From positions 45,073,496 to 45,137,495 of the forward strand of contig CM068587.1 in the NCBI GenBank assembly GCA_035048485.1: a stretch of DNA of 64,000 bases. Reading direction: 5' to 3'. Of this stretch, positions 30,000 through 42,971 are shown piece after piece (position 1 is the stretch's first letter; each line of letters opens with the position of its first letter). The position numbers and the translations under genes were made by a program. The DNA comes from Pteria penguin (taxonomy: Eukaryota > Mollusca > Bivalvia > Pterioida > Pteriidae). The notes under the pieces are model-generated. The model saw only the letters and a list, made by a program, of their open reading frames with translations, did no database searches and had not been told where the DNA came from.

Positions 30000-32399
30000 T
30001 TTGCATTAGCAATCTTTCATGTATTTCTAATAAAGTACTGACCCAACACTTACGACAAATATTCTGTGGAATCAATGCATGGAATCGCAAGTTTAGTCAT
30101 CTCTAACATCCGGGATCAAGTCCGGAACGCCACCGTGAAACAACGGCTTGCAAGTTTCACGGTACCCTCTTTTTCAATACTATGCGTACCGGTACAGAGT
30201 TTTCAGTAATATAATGATGGAAGCCGCTTTGAAATGTTGACTGGCGTTTATTCCGATAGACTTTATTGATTATAATGGCTACATCTGTTTTTATTATTCC
30301 CATAACATCACTAGTGTAAGTATTAAGTCTAAAATGACAGAAATGTACGAGTTACTTAGTTATGGAGAATTTCATGCACGCATTAACTTATTTTGTTTGA
30401 CATTTGCAGGTCCCTCAATATACATATATAACTTTCCTTTCTATTTTCAGATTTCAATGTGCAAAAGACTACAAGGGGATTCCATTTCAAATATAGACGA
30501 GTACTTGAAATAAACAATCAAACACAATTTCCTACACAAGTTTGTTTCACTGCTGTACATGAATTAAATTTAAATCTTTGTCTTATTTTAACAATATTCG
30601 TTAATGTCATTTTGATATTTAAAGGGTCCAAATCACATACAGGATCTACAGATCATGTCACACAGTACAATGGTCGATATCCCATCTCCCTACGTCTTAC
30701 TGTGGACGGTGACTAGCAGTAGGATCAAGTTTGCTGCCATGTTTGTTATTTTGAAAATCGAAAGGATGAAAAAATGAATTTAGGACGAGCGCCATGCCAA
30801 ACCCTATAATTAAGCCAAGGTTACAGATCATCAGAATCAATCGTTTATGAGGAGTAACAATGGGTACCTGACAGACGACGATTACGGCCAACATCAGCAA
30901 CGATATCAAGTATCAGAAGAATCGGTGCGCGCTCTTGTGGTCATGCTTTGCCATGTTTAATTATCATTATTTACAGACTGACATGGCTCAATCTATTAAA
31001 CGCTTGGCTCGTGACCGAGAGGTCCCGGATTCGACTTTCGACTAAGACAGTAAAAATCGAGGTTCCGAGTCACGGTAAACATGGTGCGTACAAGGTGGGC
31101 TCCACTGTATAGGTTTAAATGTCTGCGTATTGCATCAGGCAAAATAAGCATGGTGTGATGCAAGAATCAAACAAACGAATTTACACACTTTAATGATTTC
31201 CTAGCTCGCCCGTTTGTCGAGTATCATCAATCAATAATACTTTCATCAAAACCTCAACAAAATCACACTTAAGTTATGCGTTATTATGTATCTGCACAGT
31301 GCTATATTCTGTTTTTATATGGGTGAATTTAATACTGTTCGTGGAACATTGTAGTTTTTTTTAGTCGTGTAAGCTTCATTGATGAAGACAGAAACATGTG
31401 ATAAATTGGAAAGATCTTAGGAAAGGTTCAAATTCTTGATCAAGTAACGCTTGCACCCTCTCCAATGCTAACCAATGTTTTTCTTGGTAAATATATGGAA
31501 CAGACTTTACACATTGTCACATCTTCTTCCAGATATGTCTTTTCAATATTTAGATTATGCATTTAAAAACTAGACGTGTTTGTGAAATACTGATGCCCCG
31601 GACGGCAGCAACATCCATTTTAAAAATAAAATTAAAAGGCCAAGGTCACCAAATAAAACATTTTGTGACAAATCAAAGAACACAAGAAAATAAAATCTTT
31701 ACCCTTGTTTATGCTCCAAAGGTAAAGTTTGCAGACATGCAACACAAAAAACTATATCCCCCAAATTTTCTAATTCAAACCCTTGCATCGATTGATTATA
31801 TTAAAGAGGAAAGTTTTTGGACACTATGCAGAATTCAGATCATATGTTAGTGAGGTTTCCTTTCCTTTATCAGCAGAATCGTCAATCGTTTTAAGAGAGG
31901 CACGTTTGATATAGTATCACGTTCCTCAATTAGAAATCAGTGCGGGAAAATCACTAAGGAATTACTGATTAAATATTCGACATTTTATTAATCAAGTTTC
32001 TGATCCGCTTTTGCCAAAACGAGAACACAATGCAGTGTGACGACTATAGTATATGGCCCGATCATATGTAATAGCCCCAGTCAAAGACTATACGTGAGTC
32101 ACCCACCACAGTAGCTAATATTCCTGCTTCGTTCTAATTTTGTACATCTTGACTTGCCCCTTCAGTAGTGACCATTAAATCGATATGTTGAGTAACAGAG
32201 AAGCCTCATAACTGTGGACAGAGACGTCATAGTATGAACGTATATGTGAGAACACGACCTACTATGTGCTAAAACAATCACGACCTGGTGCTATACTGTT
32301 CACTTTCAAAATGTCAATATAAACCTGGGTCAAAAATGCAATCGTGTTCTGAAGAAGCATACAAGTCCCTTGTATCAAAATAAAATAAATTTAACTACT
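30000..32399. other. Stretch without a supported gene
   Basis: Contains a 9-bp inverted repeat (CCGTGAAAC...GTTTCACGG, 30135-30162), a SINE remnant (30985-31170) and a molluscan-type repeat remnant near 31590-31760 with AAGGCCAAGGTCACCA. A short ATG frame at 30275 joined to an acceptor near 30451 stops after about 28 codons and is not convincing. Confidence 0.5.
30985..31170 (+). mobile_element. Diverged tRNA-derived SINE
   Basis: The head TTGGCTCGTGACCGAGAGGT is followed by a B-box-like GGATTCGACTTTC, then body blocks GAGTCACGGTAAACATGG and GCATCAGGCAAAAT shared with the SINE at 38873-39111. The ends are not sharply defined. Confidence 0.6.
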
Positions 32400-32859
32400 G
32401 TCCGCGCCACTCACTTTGTAAACCGAAAAATCTGGATTTTCACTTATTTATCTTTAAAATAGTTTTACAAGATTAATATATCAATAGAGAGATCTTGTTT
32501 AGTCGTAACTTTTGGTGTATGTTATATGTTTCTACGAAGAAGCATTCTTATTTTATGAGGGAAAAATCATTTTAAATAGGGCATTTTCTATGTTAATTTT
32601 GACGTGACGTCGCCGATGTTTAACATTGAGTCTAAGGGAAACTTGGCGACGTCACGTCAAAATATAACATGGAAATCGCCCTATCTAAAATTGATTTTTT
32701 TTCTATAAAATATGAACGCTTCTTCATACAAACATATAGCATACGCCAAAAGTTACGACTAAAAAAGATCTATCGAATAGTTTTGCCTTTTTGCAATTAT
32801 TCTAAAGATAAATAACTGAAAATCCACATTTTCCAGTTTCCAGAGTCAGTGGCGCGGAG
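32400..32859. mobile_element. Foldback element, about 460 bp, near-palindromic
   Basis: The ends are TCCGCGCCACTCAC and the complement of TCCGCGCCACTGAC. The arms of about 220 bp share TTATTTATCTTTA, AGTCGTAACTTTTGG and GACGTGACGTCGCC as inverted copies around a short centre (32620-32640). No coding frame. Superfamily unknown; no clear target duplication. Confidence 0.85.
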
Positions 32860-32983
32860 TGTAGAGTGTAATGTTCAAATGAAAACGTATCAAGTTATCA
32901 ACTGCAAAGATAGTTTAAACAACTTTATGAGACAGACACATTGATCCCAAAGTGTTAAAAAACCACTAATGTAATCCTACCTA

Positions 32984-33478
32984 ACTGACAGCCACCACAA
33001 AACGAGTCGTACAACAAAACACAAATGTGACTCTTACCTGACGGACAGCCATCACAAGAGTCGCAAAAACAAAACACACATTAACTTCTACATGACGGAC
33101 AGTCATCACAAGAGTCGCAAGCACAAAACACAAATGAAACTCCTACATGACGGACAGCGATCACAAAAGTTGCAAAAACAAAACACAAATGTGATTCTTA
33201 CCATGCAAACAACGATCACAAGAGTTGCAAAAATAAAACACAAATGTGACTCCTACCTGACGGACAGCCATCACAAGAGTCGAAAAAGCAAAATACAAAA
33301 ATAGCTCCTACCTGATGGACAGCGACCACAAGAGACGAAAAAACAAAATACAAAGTAACTCCTACCTGACAGACAGCGATCAAAAGAGTCGAAAAAAGAA
33401 AACACAAATGTAACTCCTACCTGACGAGCAGCCATCACAAAAGTCGAAAAACAAAACACAAATGTAACAAATACTTGA
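32984..33478. repeat. 55-bp minisatellite, about 9 units
   Basis: The unit contains CCTGACGGACAGCCATCACA, AGAGTCG, an A-rich CAAAACACAAATG and ACTCCTA. The apparent proteins on both strands derive from repeat periodicity. Confidence 0.93.
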
Positions 33479-33479
33479 T

Positions 33480-36031
33480 GGACAGACAGACAGTGACCCC
33501 TAACTTTTTCTATCAAGTGGATAGACAGACGGACGCCAAACAAACTCATCTCTATACATTGGTTTAGTTCTTAGACGACACGAAATCAAATAATGGCTAC
33601 GAACTCGTGTTAACGGATTTTACACCATCTATTGAGGTAATAACTCATTACTTGCGGCTGATCAACAGGAACACTCTGTTATAAACCTCTCTCCGCTGTT
33701 ACACATAACATGTTAAGTATTAAATGGAGAGAAGTAAAAGTGCATTGGACAAAACGAGTTTATCTCAATTTCAGACTCATGAACAAGTCAATATAAATTA
33801 ACTTTCAACTGTGCACATTTTTGAGAAAGGCTTGAATAGTCATATATCTGAAATAATGTATTGGATTTTTTTTCTTTCGGAGAGAGAGAGAGAGAGATTC
33901 ATGAACACAAAATAGCGCATACAGGCTGGTTTCGGACAATCTATGATTTTCCGATGGAATCGTTTTCCACACTCTGTAATACCTTTAACTGATATGTATA
34001 CATTAGTAATTTATAACGTGAGAATCATAACATTTGCCTATTACATTCTACAAAGTATCAACAGGACAACTTGCATGTGTTTGTTATCTATTTACAGCAT
34101 TTTCATTCTCTGAATTGTTTATCTAGACAACGCTTCCTTATCGCACTCGAATCTGGTTATCAACCATTTCAATTTAACATATCACACAGTCAAGAAAAGA
34201 CTGCGTCAGAAAGGCATGCGTCTTCAATTATTCCAAGCAGCAGTAGCGACACAGTAAGACAGAGAGAAGGACAAATGCTAGGGTGTTAATACACCCTCTC
34301 CAATCAATACCATACAAACACATCTCAATTCGGGAGCCTTGCACAAAGTTTCATACAAAAATCCATGTTACCATGGAAATCGTATACATTTGTTCACAGC
34401 ACTGCGCTGCTGCTACTACGTTTCTATAGTTACCCATAACAAAACGTTCTTAAGCGTTTCTGTAATTTATCGCGGTATCATAATGAAATTTATCACTAAA
34501 ATATGTAAATAACATTTCCTATACCCCACTTTTAAATTCTATCGCAGAAGTCGTTTGTATGGCATCGGCCGTAACATTAATCTCTATTGTTTCATAGGCT
34601 ACAGTGTATAATTGTACAGTATCAACACCTCTCTCTACTTGAGTCGATTTTAATTCTCAAACCTGCTTTGTTACGATATCGTGTTTCCCTGAGTCAGCAA
34701 CAGCAACAGTGGTGTGGGAAGACAGATGTCGCAAGAAATTTAATCTGCTAAATGCTGTAACCGCCATCAAAGCTTGCAAATCGACGTTATTCTAACCAAG
34801 AAAGATAACTCTAATTACACGACACACTGGGGTATATAAGCTCATAATACTCATGTGCTCATTTGTAATTGAAAATAACTGGAGGATGAAACAAGGAAAA
34901 TGCAGGTTTATTCTTCAAAGTATTTCAATGTGTTGAGTTACATGCCCAGTCTGTTTATAAGGTAGTAATTTTAACTTTAATAATAGAAAATGCAGCAATG
35001 CACATTAACATAAGGTGAAGCAAACAAGCAAAATAAGACTTGGGAGAATGAAAAGAAAAAGTTTATGTAGAGTCTACTTAACTAAAAGAAAATCGAAAAA
35101 GGGGTAAAGGAGATGCTATTTTCCATATATTGGTTATTCTGGCATGTATTTCTTTAGGAAGTAGATGTATTGATAAGTTGCAGCGATTAAAACTCGCATT
35201 CATTTAAGAAAATCCACTTCCCCTAATGGTCAACTTGATACAAATGTGTCCAAAAGTCAACTCCTTGGTATGGGAAGAATGAGAATACTTTAATTTGAGC
35301 ATTGATCACCTCAGTTCAAACTTTATATTATAGTGGTGAGTTACAAAGGAAGATATCGATATGCAAACTTAAGTCTGTTATAATAAAAAAAAACATTGAA
35401 TGCAGGGTTCCTCATGTTCCTAAGACCCAAACACACATATAATTGATAATATATGTGTAAGTGCTGGACAGGGGTCTTCAGATTCTGAGGCAGGATTGTG
35501 CCCCTATATTTCATAAGTTGATACTATTTTACTTCCCTACTCATGATACTGCACAATTAATGAGAAGTGTTAAAATCACATAAAACCTCAAAATTTGTAA
35601 CTGTAACACAAACCTCACAATACTTTGACAGACTTCTTAACTTCATGCAAATGAACATTTTAAAAATTCACAACATACAAAACTTGAAGATGTACTTCAC
35701 TTATTTTGTGTTATAAGGGTATTTCAAACCTACTGATGTAGACATACTGATTGATATACTTAGATCTGATATTTTTAAACATTACTACTGGTAGACTACA
35801 TGTAGTATAAGGGTATTCTCTTTTTGTATTTATGTTATCAGTATTTGAATGAATATCCTTGGAAGATCGCATCTCCAATACGGATGTTGACTGTTGTTCA
35901 TTTCTGAGAATAAAATTGTGACATTGGTTAATATAAATTTCGACATACTTCAAACCCCCTCTTGGATTATTATAAACTCAAATCAGTATTCACGATGTTG
36001 AAAACATTAACTGCTGACAAACAATGTATTG
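33480..36031. other. Stretch without a supported gene or repeat family
   Basis: AT-rich, with one (AG)n tract at 33882-33896 and a small inverted repeat AGGGTGT-TAAT-ACACCCT at 34279-34296. Nothing else recognisable. Confidence 0.5.
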
Positions 36032-36037
36032 CTTTAG

Positions 36038-36632
36038 TATGAAAGCCCATTTAGGACCTATCAAAAAATATTTTTGAATTTGAAATAAACGTACTCTTGA
36101 ATCTGTTAAAACGGATTAAATTCATTTGAAGAAATTTGAGGAATTCGCTATAACGTATTAAATCTGTTATAACAAATTTGAGGAATTCGTTCTTAAGAAC
36201 AGGGACCTATCAAAAAATATTTTTGAATTTGATGTAACAAATTATTGAATTTGTTAAAACGGATTAAATTCGTTTTAAAGAATTCTTGAATTTATAAAAC
36301 AGATTAAATTCGTTTTAACAAATGTGAAGAATTCGTTATAACATACTGAATCTGTTATAACAAGTTTGAGGAATATATGAATTAAAGAATTCGTTATTTC
36401 GAATTTAATTTGTTAAAATGAACTTCAAAATCTGTTAAAACGAATTTAACAAATTTGTTATAACAGATTTAATTCGTTACAACGAATTCCTCAAATTTGT
36501 TAAAACAGTTTTAATTTGTAATAACGAATTCCTCAAATTTGTTAAAACAAATTTATTCCGTTTTAACAAATTCAAGATTTTGTTATCTCAAATTTAAAAA
36601 TATTTTTGATAGGTCCTAAATGGGCTTCCATA
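36038..36632. mobile_element. Foldback element, 595 bp, with 6-bp TSD CTTTAG
   Basis: The element starts TATGAAAGCCCATTTAGGAC and ends with the complement of TATGGAAGCCCATTTAGGAC. It is flanked by CTTTAG at 36032-36037 and 36633-36638. The arms continue through CCTATCAAAAAATATTTTT. The interior is built from AATTCGTT/AACGAATT-rich reiterations. A second copy of the sub-terminal CCTATCAAAAAATATTT at about 36207 suggests internal duplication. Confidence 0.9.
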
Positions 36633-36639
36633 CTTTAGA

Positions 36640-37559
36640 GTATATTTTACTTCTTTATCTAAAGTAGGTTATGTTTATTATTATGCATTATGTCATACAT
36701 GTATATTTAGGTGTTAAGCATTGTGTAGAGTATAATATACTGAGATCAATATATGTATATATTTTGTTTTATGATTATTTTACTGTTGCTGGAATATTTT
36801 ATATGATGTGACTGAATAAAGATACCATAAAACTCACTTTCATGTTGCAGTTATATTACAAGATTAGAAATTTAAGACTGCATAAATTTCTGATCTCAAG
36901 TCAAACCTCTGAACTCCCTTTTCTTTTTGTAAATACATCTTAAAAAATCTAAGTATATATTATATATGTAAGAAACGAGTGAAATAAACATGTGTAAAAA
37001 TCTTGTACAGAGGAAATTTCAATCTGAATTTCGTATTTTATAATGTCGATATTGGCATCGCCACTATTCCATATAATTTCCATCTTGTTTAATATAATCA
37101 TAATTGACTTTAAGATATAAAAATGTAATTCCAGTAAATTAAGGTACCATTTTGGTTATTAGACTGTCATTCTGGTTATTAGATGCTATTCTGGTTATTC
37201 TATGCACACTATTTTTACATTCACTTCTTGAAGAGTGCGAAGCTGTTGAACTGAGCAAGTTGAATGTTTAATACACTTGAGTAACAGCCTTTTTTATCTA
37301 TGATTATTTTATAGTTGAAATTTTTGTCTCAAAATTTCAAAACTAAGAAGAGCCACAAACTTGAATCTTTCAATGTGAAATGACTTTGATATAACTCCTT
37401 GTCTGGCCTTATCCTAGAAATGCAGTTCAGTCATGATGCATTTTATGATACATATCATATCATGATGTCTGTATTTTGTATTATATATAGCATAACATAG
37501 CATGATATCACCTGATTATAACTCTTGGCGATACACTCCCCTACTAAACATTCATTGTT
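36640..37559. other. Stretch without a supported gene
   Basis: AT-rich. A small tandem repeat near 37150-37205 (CATTCTGGTTATTAGA type) has a related copy at 39292-39365. Nothing else was recognised. Confidence 0.5.
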
Positions 37560-37567
37560 ATATATAG

Positions 37568-38006
37568 TAGGGATGCAACGATTCACTGCGGTTCACAATA
37601 TACCACGATTCTCAACAATGGTTCGATACACAATACAGCTCCTGTCTGTATCGAAGCTTTATGGTTCATTTTGGCATTTATTGTTACTTGATAAAAAATC
37701 AACATGGCAGCGACTGAAAGGGAAAGCGCATCACAGATAATAATTTTGCTAGATCTCAAAGCATTAATTTGTTGTAGTTTAACTTGTTTTATAATGATTT
37801 GATCTTAATTTGTTGTTGTTTAACTTGTTTTACGATGATTTCATCTTAATTTGTTATAGTTTAACTTGTTTTATTAAAATATGTAACGAATTAAGAAAAT
37901 GTCTTTATTTCTACATTAAAAATAAAGTATCGCGATACGAATCGTATCGTGAGTAAAAATTGTGATACGTATCATACCGTGGACTAAGCATATCGTTGCA
38001 GCCCTA
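37568..38006. mobile_element. Non-autonomous hAT element (MITE), 439 bp
   Basis: The TIRs are TAGGGATGCAACGATTCAC and the complement of TAGGGCTGCAACGATATGC. They are flanked by perfect 8-bp duplications ATATATAG at 37560-37567 and 38007-38014, the hallmark of hAT transposition. Sub-terminal GATACG/CGTATC motifs repeat near both ends. No transposase. Confidence 0.93.
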
Positions 38007-38713
38007 ATATATAGATTCCTTATACCTCTGGGTGGGTTAATCCACAGAGCAGTACCAGGGAACAGTTACTGATTACAAAACAGGAAAAGTGCAGATTTTT
38101 ATATAATTATTTTTCTTCTGTCATCAACAATTTGTCCGACTTATGTGGTTGATGGCTGATAAGGGTTTTACTTGGCTTTCAATAATTTTGAGCAATATCT
38201 TAGCTCGAAGGCAGAGGCAAATAGATGTAGTTTGAAGTCTCGAGTCACTTGCTACCTATTAACATCACTTGCATCTATTATGTCACTTGCTATCTGTTTT
38301 CTGTTTTATGTCACTTTCAAGCTTTATCTTAAAAAGGAAGCAGGAAGCACATCAGTGTAGTTTGAAGTCTTGTTATGTAGTTAGAAAAAGTAGAGTACCC
38401 TTATATTGTCATAAAAATTTACTATACCACAGGAAACGAAGTATTTAGGAATCACCCTGTCCGTCCATCTGTCAGGTTAAGAAAGTTTGTAAGCTAATTT
38501 CTGTCACAGTATATGGGATACTGCTTTCATACTTGAATTAATCACCATAACAAGTTACAACACATACAGTTTATCCTTTTCCAAATTTGTTGTCGGAGGA
38601 AGGGGGGGGGGGGGGAGGGGGAGAGACAAACCAAACATATAGTTGAACATTTTGTTTCCAAATAATCAATATGTGTAATCAATTGCCCATGTAAAATGTA
38701 ATAATGTAATTTA

Positions 38714-38872
38714 CTGATTTTTACATTATAATATTCTTACGATATACTGTATCTGAGTTTTACATTATAATATTCTTACCGTATATTGTATCTGATTTTT
38801 ACATTACAATATTCTTACGGTATATTGTATCTGATTTTTACATTATAATATTCTTACGGTATATTGTATCTG
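38714..38872. repeat. 39-40-bp tandem repeat, 4 units
   Basis: The unit is TTTTTACATTATAATATTCT then TACGGTATATTGTATCTGA. The end of the last unit serves as the insertion target of the adjacent SINE. Confidence 0.93.
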
Positions 38873-39111
38873 AAGCCGATGTGGCTCAGTGGATAAGGTG
38901 TTCCGCTCGTTAGAGAGGTCCTGGGTTCGACTTCCACCATGGGCACACCAGTGTTCTGTCTTTAGGATGAGACATTATAAACTGAGGTCCAGTGTCACGG
39001 TACACATGGCACGTAAAAGATCCCTCACTGCTTCGCAGTGGGTCCGTTGCAAAGGTCTAAATTTGTATGCAATGCATCAGGCAAATGCTGTCACCATATA
39101 TGTCAATCAAT
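38873..39111 (+). mobile_element. tRNA-derived SINE, 239 bp, with 13-bp TSD
   Basis: The head AGCCGATGTGGCTCAGTGGA carries an A-box-like TGGCTCAGTGG and a B-box-like GGGTTCGACTTCC. The body includes GAGGTCCAGTGTCACGG and CAATGCATCAGGCAAATGCT. The tail is GTCAATCAAT. The TSD TATATTGTATCTG is exact at 38860-38872 and 39112-39124. The head is a pseudo-tRNA, not a functional tRNA gene. Confidence 0.93.
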
Positions 39112-39124
39112 TATATTGTATCTG

Positions 39125-41160
39125 TCATTTTTGCCCATTATGGTAGCATTTTTTAAATGAGCACATATTGCAATAAAGAGTATAAATTTTAGAGTATGAA
39201 TTTATATGTAAGGTATAAAATGTAGATTTTTTTTCATTATATAATTCTCATCTATGTGGTTTTTTTTAATTTAAACAATAATGTAAGTGCCATTTTGGTC
39301 ATTTAATACACCATTCCCGTTATTACACTGTCATTCTAGTTTTTTATGCGCCATTCCGGTTATTGTAGGTACCAGAAACAAATAAGTTGTTCCAAATATT
39401 AGTTTACTGTGTACCAGGAATCAAAAGTGAAACCATGATTCATAAATAAAATATGAAAATACTGATAAGGACAATTTGATGGAATATACTGTTAATCTAT
39501 AGGAGTTTAAAAGCCTAGTTTGTTCTTAACTGAGGAAATATTACCAGACATTCAGGTTGGTAATGACAAATTTTCCAAAAGAACAAATTGATTTTTATCG
39601 GTCATGTCCAATGGAACAGCAAGATTTTGGATTCACCGGTTTTGTAATGCATTTTGAACTGAAAGAAGTGTCAGGTTAACTTGGTCCATGCCAAGGCAAA
39701 AAAATTGTTTTTAATTAATTCCACAATCACCTTCATCGATTAATCAAGCTTACAAGAGTTAAATTTATGCTCACAAATTCTTTAAATGTGTGTTGAAATT
39801 TAGTATTGCAAGTTGAAAATAGAAAACTAGAATGTGTGCAAATTTTCACACTTACAGTGTCATAAAATTTTCACATTAAATTTCATTTAAATGTCAGCAT
39901 CATCTTTTTGAAAGCGATACGATACTCAAGTGCCCAGAAGACATCTATCCTGGTCATGTGTGCCATCATATACAGGAAGCTTTTTGATTTACATTTATTG
40001 TTTGTTTGCCAGGCAATGATTGAGAAATTTAAAATTATTAATTTCTTTAACTGCAACTTTATCAATATCAATTCTAAGTTTTGTATAAAACAACTGGGCT
40101 CATCTGGCCAATCAAAGAAATTAAAGCTAACTCATGCATGTATCAATTTACCCATGTATTGGAAAAGAGTTGAATAATTTAGAAATGATTTTTGACAATG
40201 GTGGTACAGTTACTGATGGATGTTGCCTGCTACACATGCACTGAAATACTGTTAATAACATAAACAGGCTTTGTACTCTGCCTTGGAAAGTAGGAAAAAA
40301 GGAGTACCACTAAACTACACATGAAATTCTAATACACCTACAGTGTTATTATATAGCACCTGTCAGACGGTCCTAAGTACTCTGACTGACATATATTTGA
40401 TCGGACTGGTATTTTATTCTCGATTTCAGACCGAATGACCAGTGCCTGTATTTTCCGATCATGTTCAAACAAACGTTTAACTGGGTATTTTTCACTTGAT
40501 CCGTTGTTTAAGTATTTTTTAGATTGTGATCAATAGATAACTTGGTCTTGTTAACACATTTTCTAAATTTACATACTCTATTATTATTTACAAGGCCTTA
40601 TGAGAACACTGTAATCGCATGTATTTCTAGTTTGGACTGACAATCTTTGGTTCGGCTGTGTGTATCTCCACAACACAGGTCTGGATGACTTGTGGAGCTT
40701 AGAAGTTATTCACACACATTGTGTTCTGATGGAGGGATACCAGGGAATCTTGTAAAAAAAAAATCTTGGTCTTATTTTCTCGAAAAAAGACCCCCTGTCT
40801 ATGGATTTAATCTTTTGTTTTTCTTTTTTCCCAATGCAAAAGCATTTCTGCAATATATACAACAGTATTTAGGATAAATGAGACAAATCTGGATTATAAA
40901 GTCTGTCTACTTACATGGTGATACCTCTGGATTCACATTATATGGTATATTTAATTTTTATTCCTCAGTGGTTTCATTTGAATTTAAAATAACAATGTAC
41001 CTAACAAATCCCTTGTTCTTACTTCACATGAAAAAATACTCTTGTTTGGATTCTGTATGAAAAAAATTATCTGGATGGTCAATAAAAAAGTCAAAGAAAC
41101 AATGCACCACCCCCCCCCCAAAAAAAAAAACCAAACAAGATTTGCATCACAGATGCAATG
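39125..41160. other. Stretch without a supported gene
   Basis: Holds a small CATTCCGGTTATT-type repeat (39292-39365). Nothing in the rest is recognised. A C-run and A-run occur at 41109-41131. Confidence 0.5.
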
Positions 41161-41167
41161 TGCCGAG

Positions 41168-41720
41168 TTGCAAAACCTCAGAAACAATAGGGCACATATT
41201 CCACTCATGGTGAGTAAGTGTATGAGACTTCATTGCAATAGCACTAAATGTATTGGACTTATGATCCAGAAACTAATTTTTGATACTCCACTCCTATGGT
41301 TGGTTGGTTGGTGTTTAACATCGCTTTCAACAATTTTTCAGTTATATTGCAACATGGAAGCAGGAGGTAACCAACCTCTTAAACATAGTGGCGCAACCCA
41401 GGAATCGATCTTCGGCACCGCAAAGCAAGCGCTTAACCATTTCACCAAGCCTTCCACCCCCACCCCCTCCTATGATCTTGACCTTTTAACCCCAGAAACA
41501 ATAGGGCACATCTTCCACTCATGATGGGTAAGTGTATAAAGTTTCACTGCAATAGCACTAAACATATTAACAGCAGTAAACATATCAGACTTCTGCTCAG
41601 AAACCAATTTTTGATACCCTACTCCTATGACCTTGACCTTTTAAGACCAGAAACAATAGGGCACATGTCCCACACATGTTGAGTAAGTGTATGAATTTTC
41701 ATTGCAATAGCACTTCACAT
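41168..41720. repeat. About 150-bp diverged tandem repeat, 2-3 units, interrupted by a SINE
   Basis: AGAAACAATAGGGCACAT recurs near 41181, 41496 and 41647, each followed by AGTAAGTGTAT and CATTGCAATAGCACT. CTATGACCTTGACCTTTTAA precedes the second and third copies. The unit looks like a fragment of an unknown repeat family. Confidence 0.75.
41299..41466 (-). mobile_element. tRNA-derived SINE family 2, with 8-bp TSD
   Basis: On the minus strand the head reads GGCTTGGTGAAATGGTTAAG with a degraded B-box, followed by a body ending TTAAACACCAACCAACCAAC. CTCCTATG flanks both ends (41291-41298 and 41467-41474). The same family occurs at 44716-44839 and 53988-54148. Confidence 0.88.
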
Positions 41721-42971
41721 ATAGTCAAGAAACTACTACCAAACTTGAATGGAAACTTGAAAATTTAAACAAGTGAAAATGACATGATTTATAAAATATA
41801 CATGAGTACTACTTCATACTATATTCCCAGGGTATGACATCCATATAATAATAGCAATTGAAATTTCTGAATTATTATTTGAATAAAAAGGTGGTCTCAA
41901 TTTTAATGAATTTGACCAAATTATTATTTGAATAAATGAAACTGTGAATATAACCATAATCATAACCAGACATTGTACAATTAATCAATTTTATTTTGAG
42001 CGATATGTCTTTATTATCATCTCTAACAACAGAGTCTGCCCATGTTATGTCACACTACTAGCATTAACAGCCATGTTAATGTACAACTCTCTGACTTTTT
42101 TCATTACTACCATGTTAATTTCAATAAAGTTTTAAGAAATTTACTAAGTATCAGGGCAGATTTTGTGACTTCATCTCGATTAATCAGTAAATATAATCAA
42201 TCAGTTGGATATTTTCAATAAAACATTTAGATGTACAATGTGATTATATTACAAAATTAAGTTAAATCAAGCAGTTTTGTATGGGCAGTGATGGATAAAG
42301 TCTGAGGGTTGTACTCCATTGAGGGAGATAACTCTAGATACTTTCAGGAAAACTGGGTTGTATGGGAACACACTATAGTATTTACTGACAGTACTGATCA
42401 CTCATTTAGTGAAAAACTAATTTGCTCCATGGCATCCCCCTCCCCAAATCCAAGAGGTGTGAAACTTACTTGGTCTTGCAGGAAAATTATTTGGTATACT
42501 TTATCATTTCATTAAAATAAATGTAATAGTAAAAGTTTTACCAGAACAAATAAACTTTTGCCTGATCTCAGATGTATCAATGTATCAATCTGGTGAATTT
42601 CACAAACACTGCAAATCAAAAACTTACTATCTCTATTCAAGATTTTTCTTGTACATGATACAAATATAGAAATACTTAAAAAAGCATTTTGTTTACAAAT
42701 CATTTTCTAAAATTTATCAACACATACCTTAAATTCTTCTAACTCTTCAAATGTAGATTTGCAATTGTATCATTAATTGTTCTGACTTTGGAGCACATAT
42801 GATCTAGAAAGAAAACAACAAAGAAGAAAATAAAATACCTATTACATCACATTATGATTGGCTTATGTCTTAAGTGGTTTATTTAAATCTTAAAGTAAAT
42901 GTTTATATAACATGATAATTACTTGTTAGAAGGTAACATGAAATTAAAGGTAATTAATGTAATGTCATCTT
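41721..42971. other. Stretch without a supported gene
   Basis: AT-rich. On the minus strand, 42729-42806 is bounded by a good acceptor (TTTTCTTTCTAG) and donor (AAG|GTATGT) but has stops in every frame. It could be a non-coding or UTR exon downstream of the possible start site near 43130. Confidence 0.35.

Noticed and set aside
30275..30516. Two-exon mini-gene starting ATGGCTACATCTG with a good GTAAGT donor and a TTTTCAG acceptor
   Set aside because: The joined frame stops after about 28 codons and has no recognisable product.
30697..30909. 70-codon minus-strand frame with two hydrophobic segments
   Set aside because: Could encode two membrane helices, but no family was recognised and no splice or promoter context supports it.
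33092..33549. Frames of 63-92 codons on both strands in the 55-bp array
   Set aside because: Tandem-repeat artefacts, cysteine/phenylalanine-rich on one strand and lysine-rich on the other, with no homology.
38873..38950. Possible genuine tRNA gene
   Set aside because: A- and B-boxes are present, but it continues into a SINE body with a tail and TSD, and a proper cloverleaf is not evident. The same holds for the heads at 50600 and 57650.
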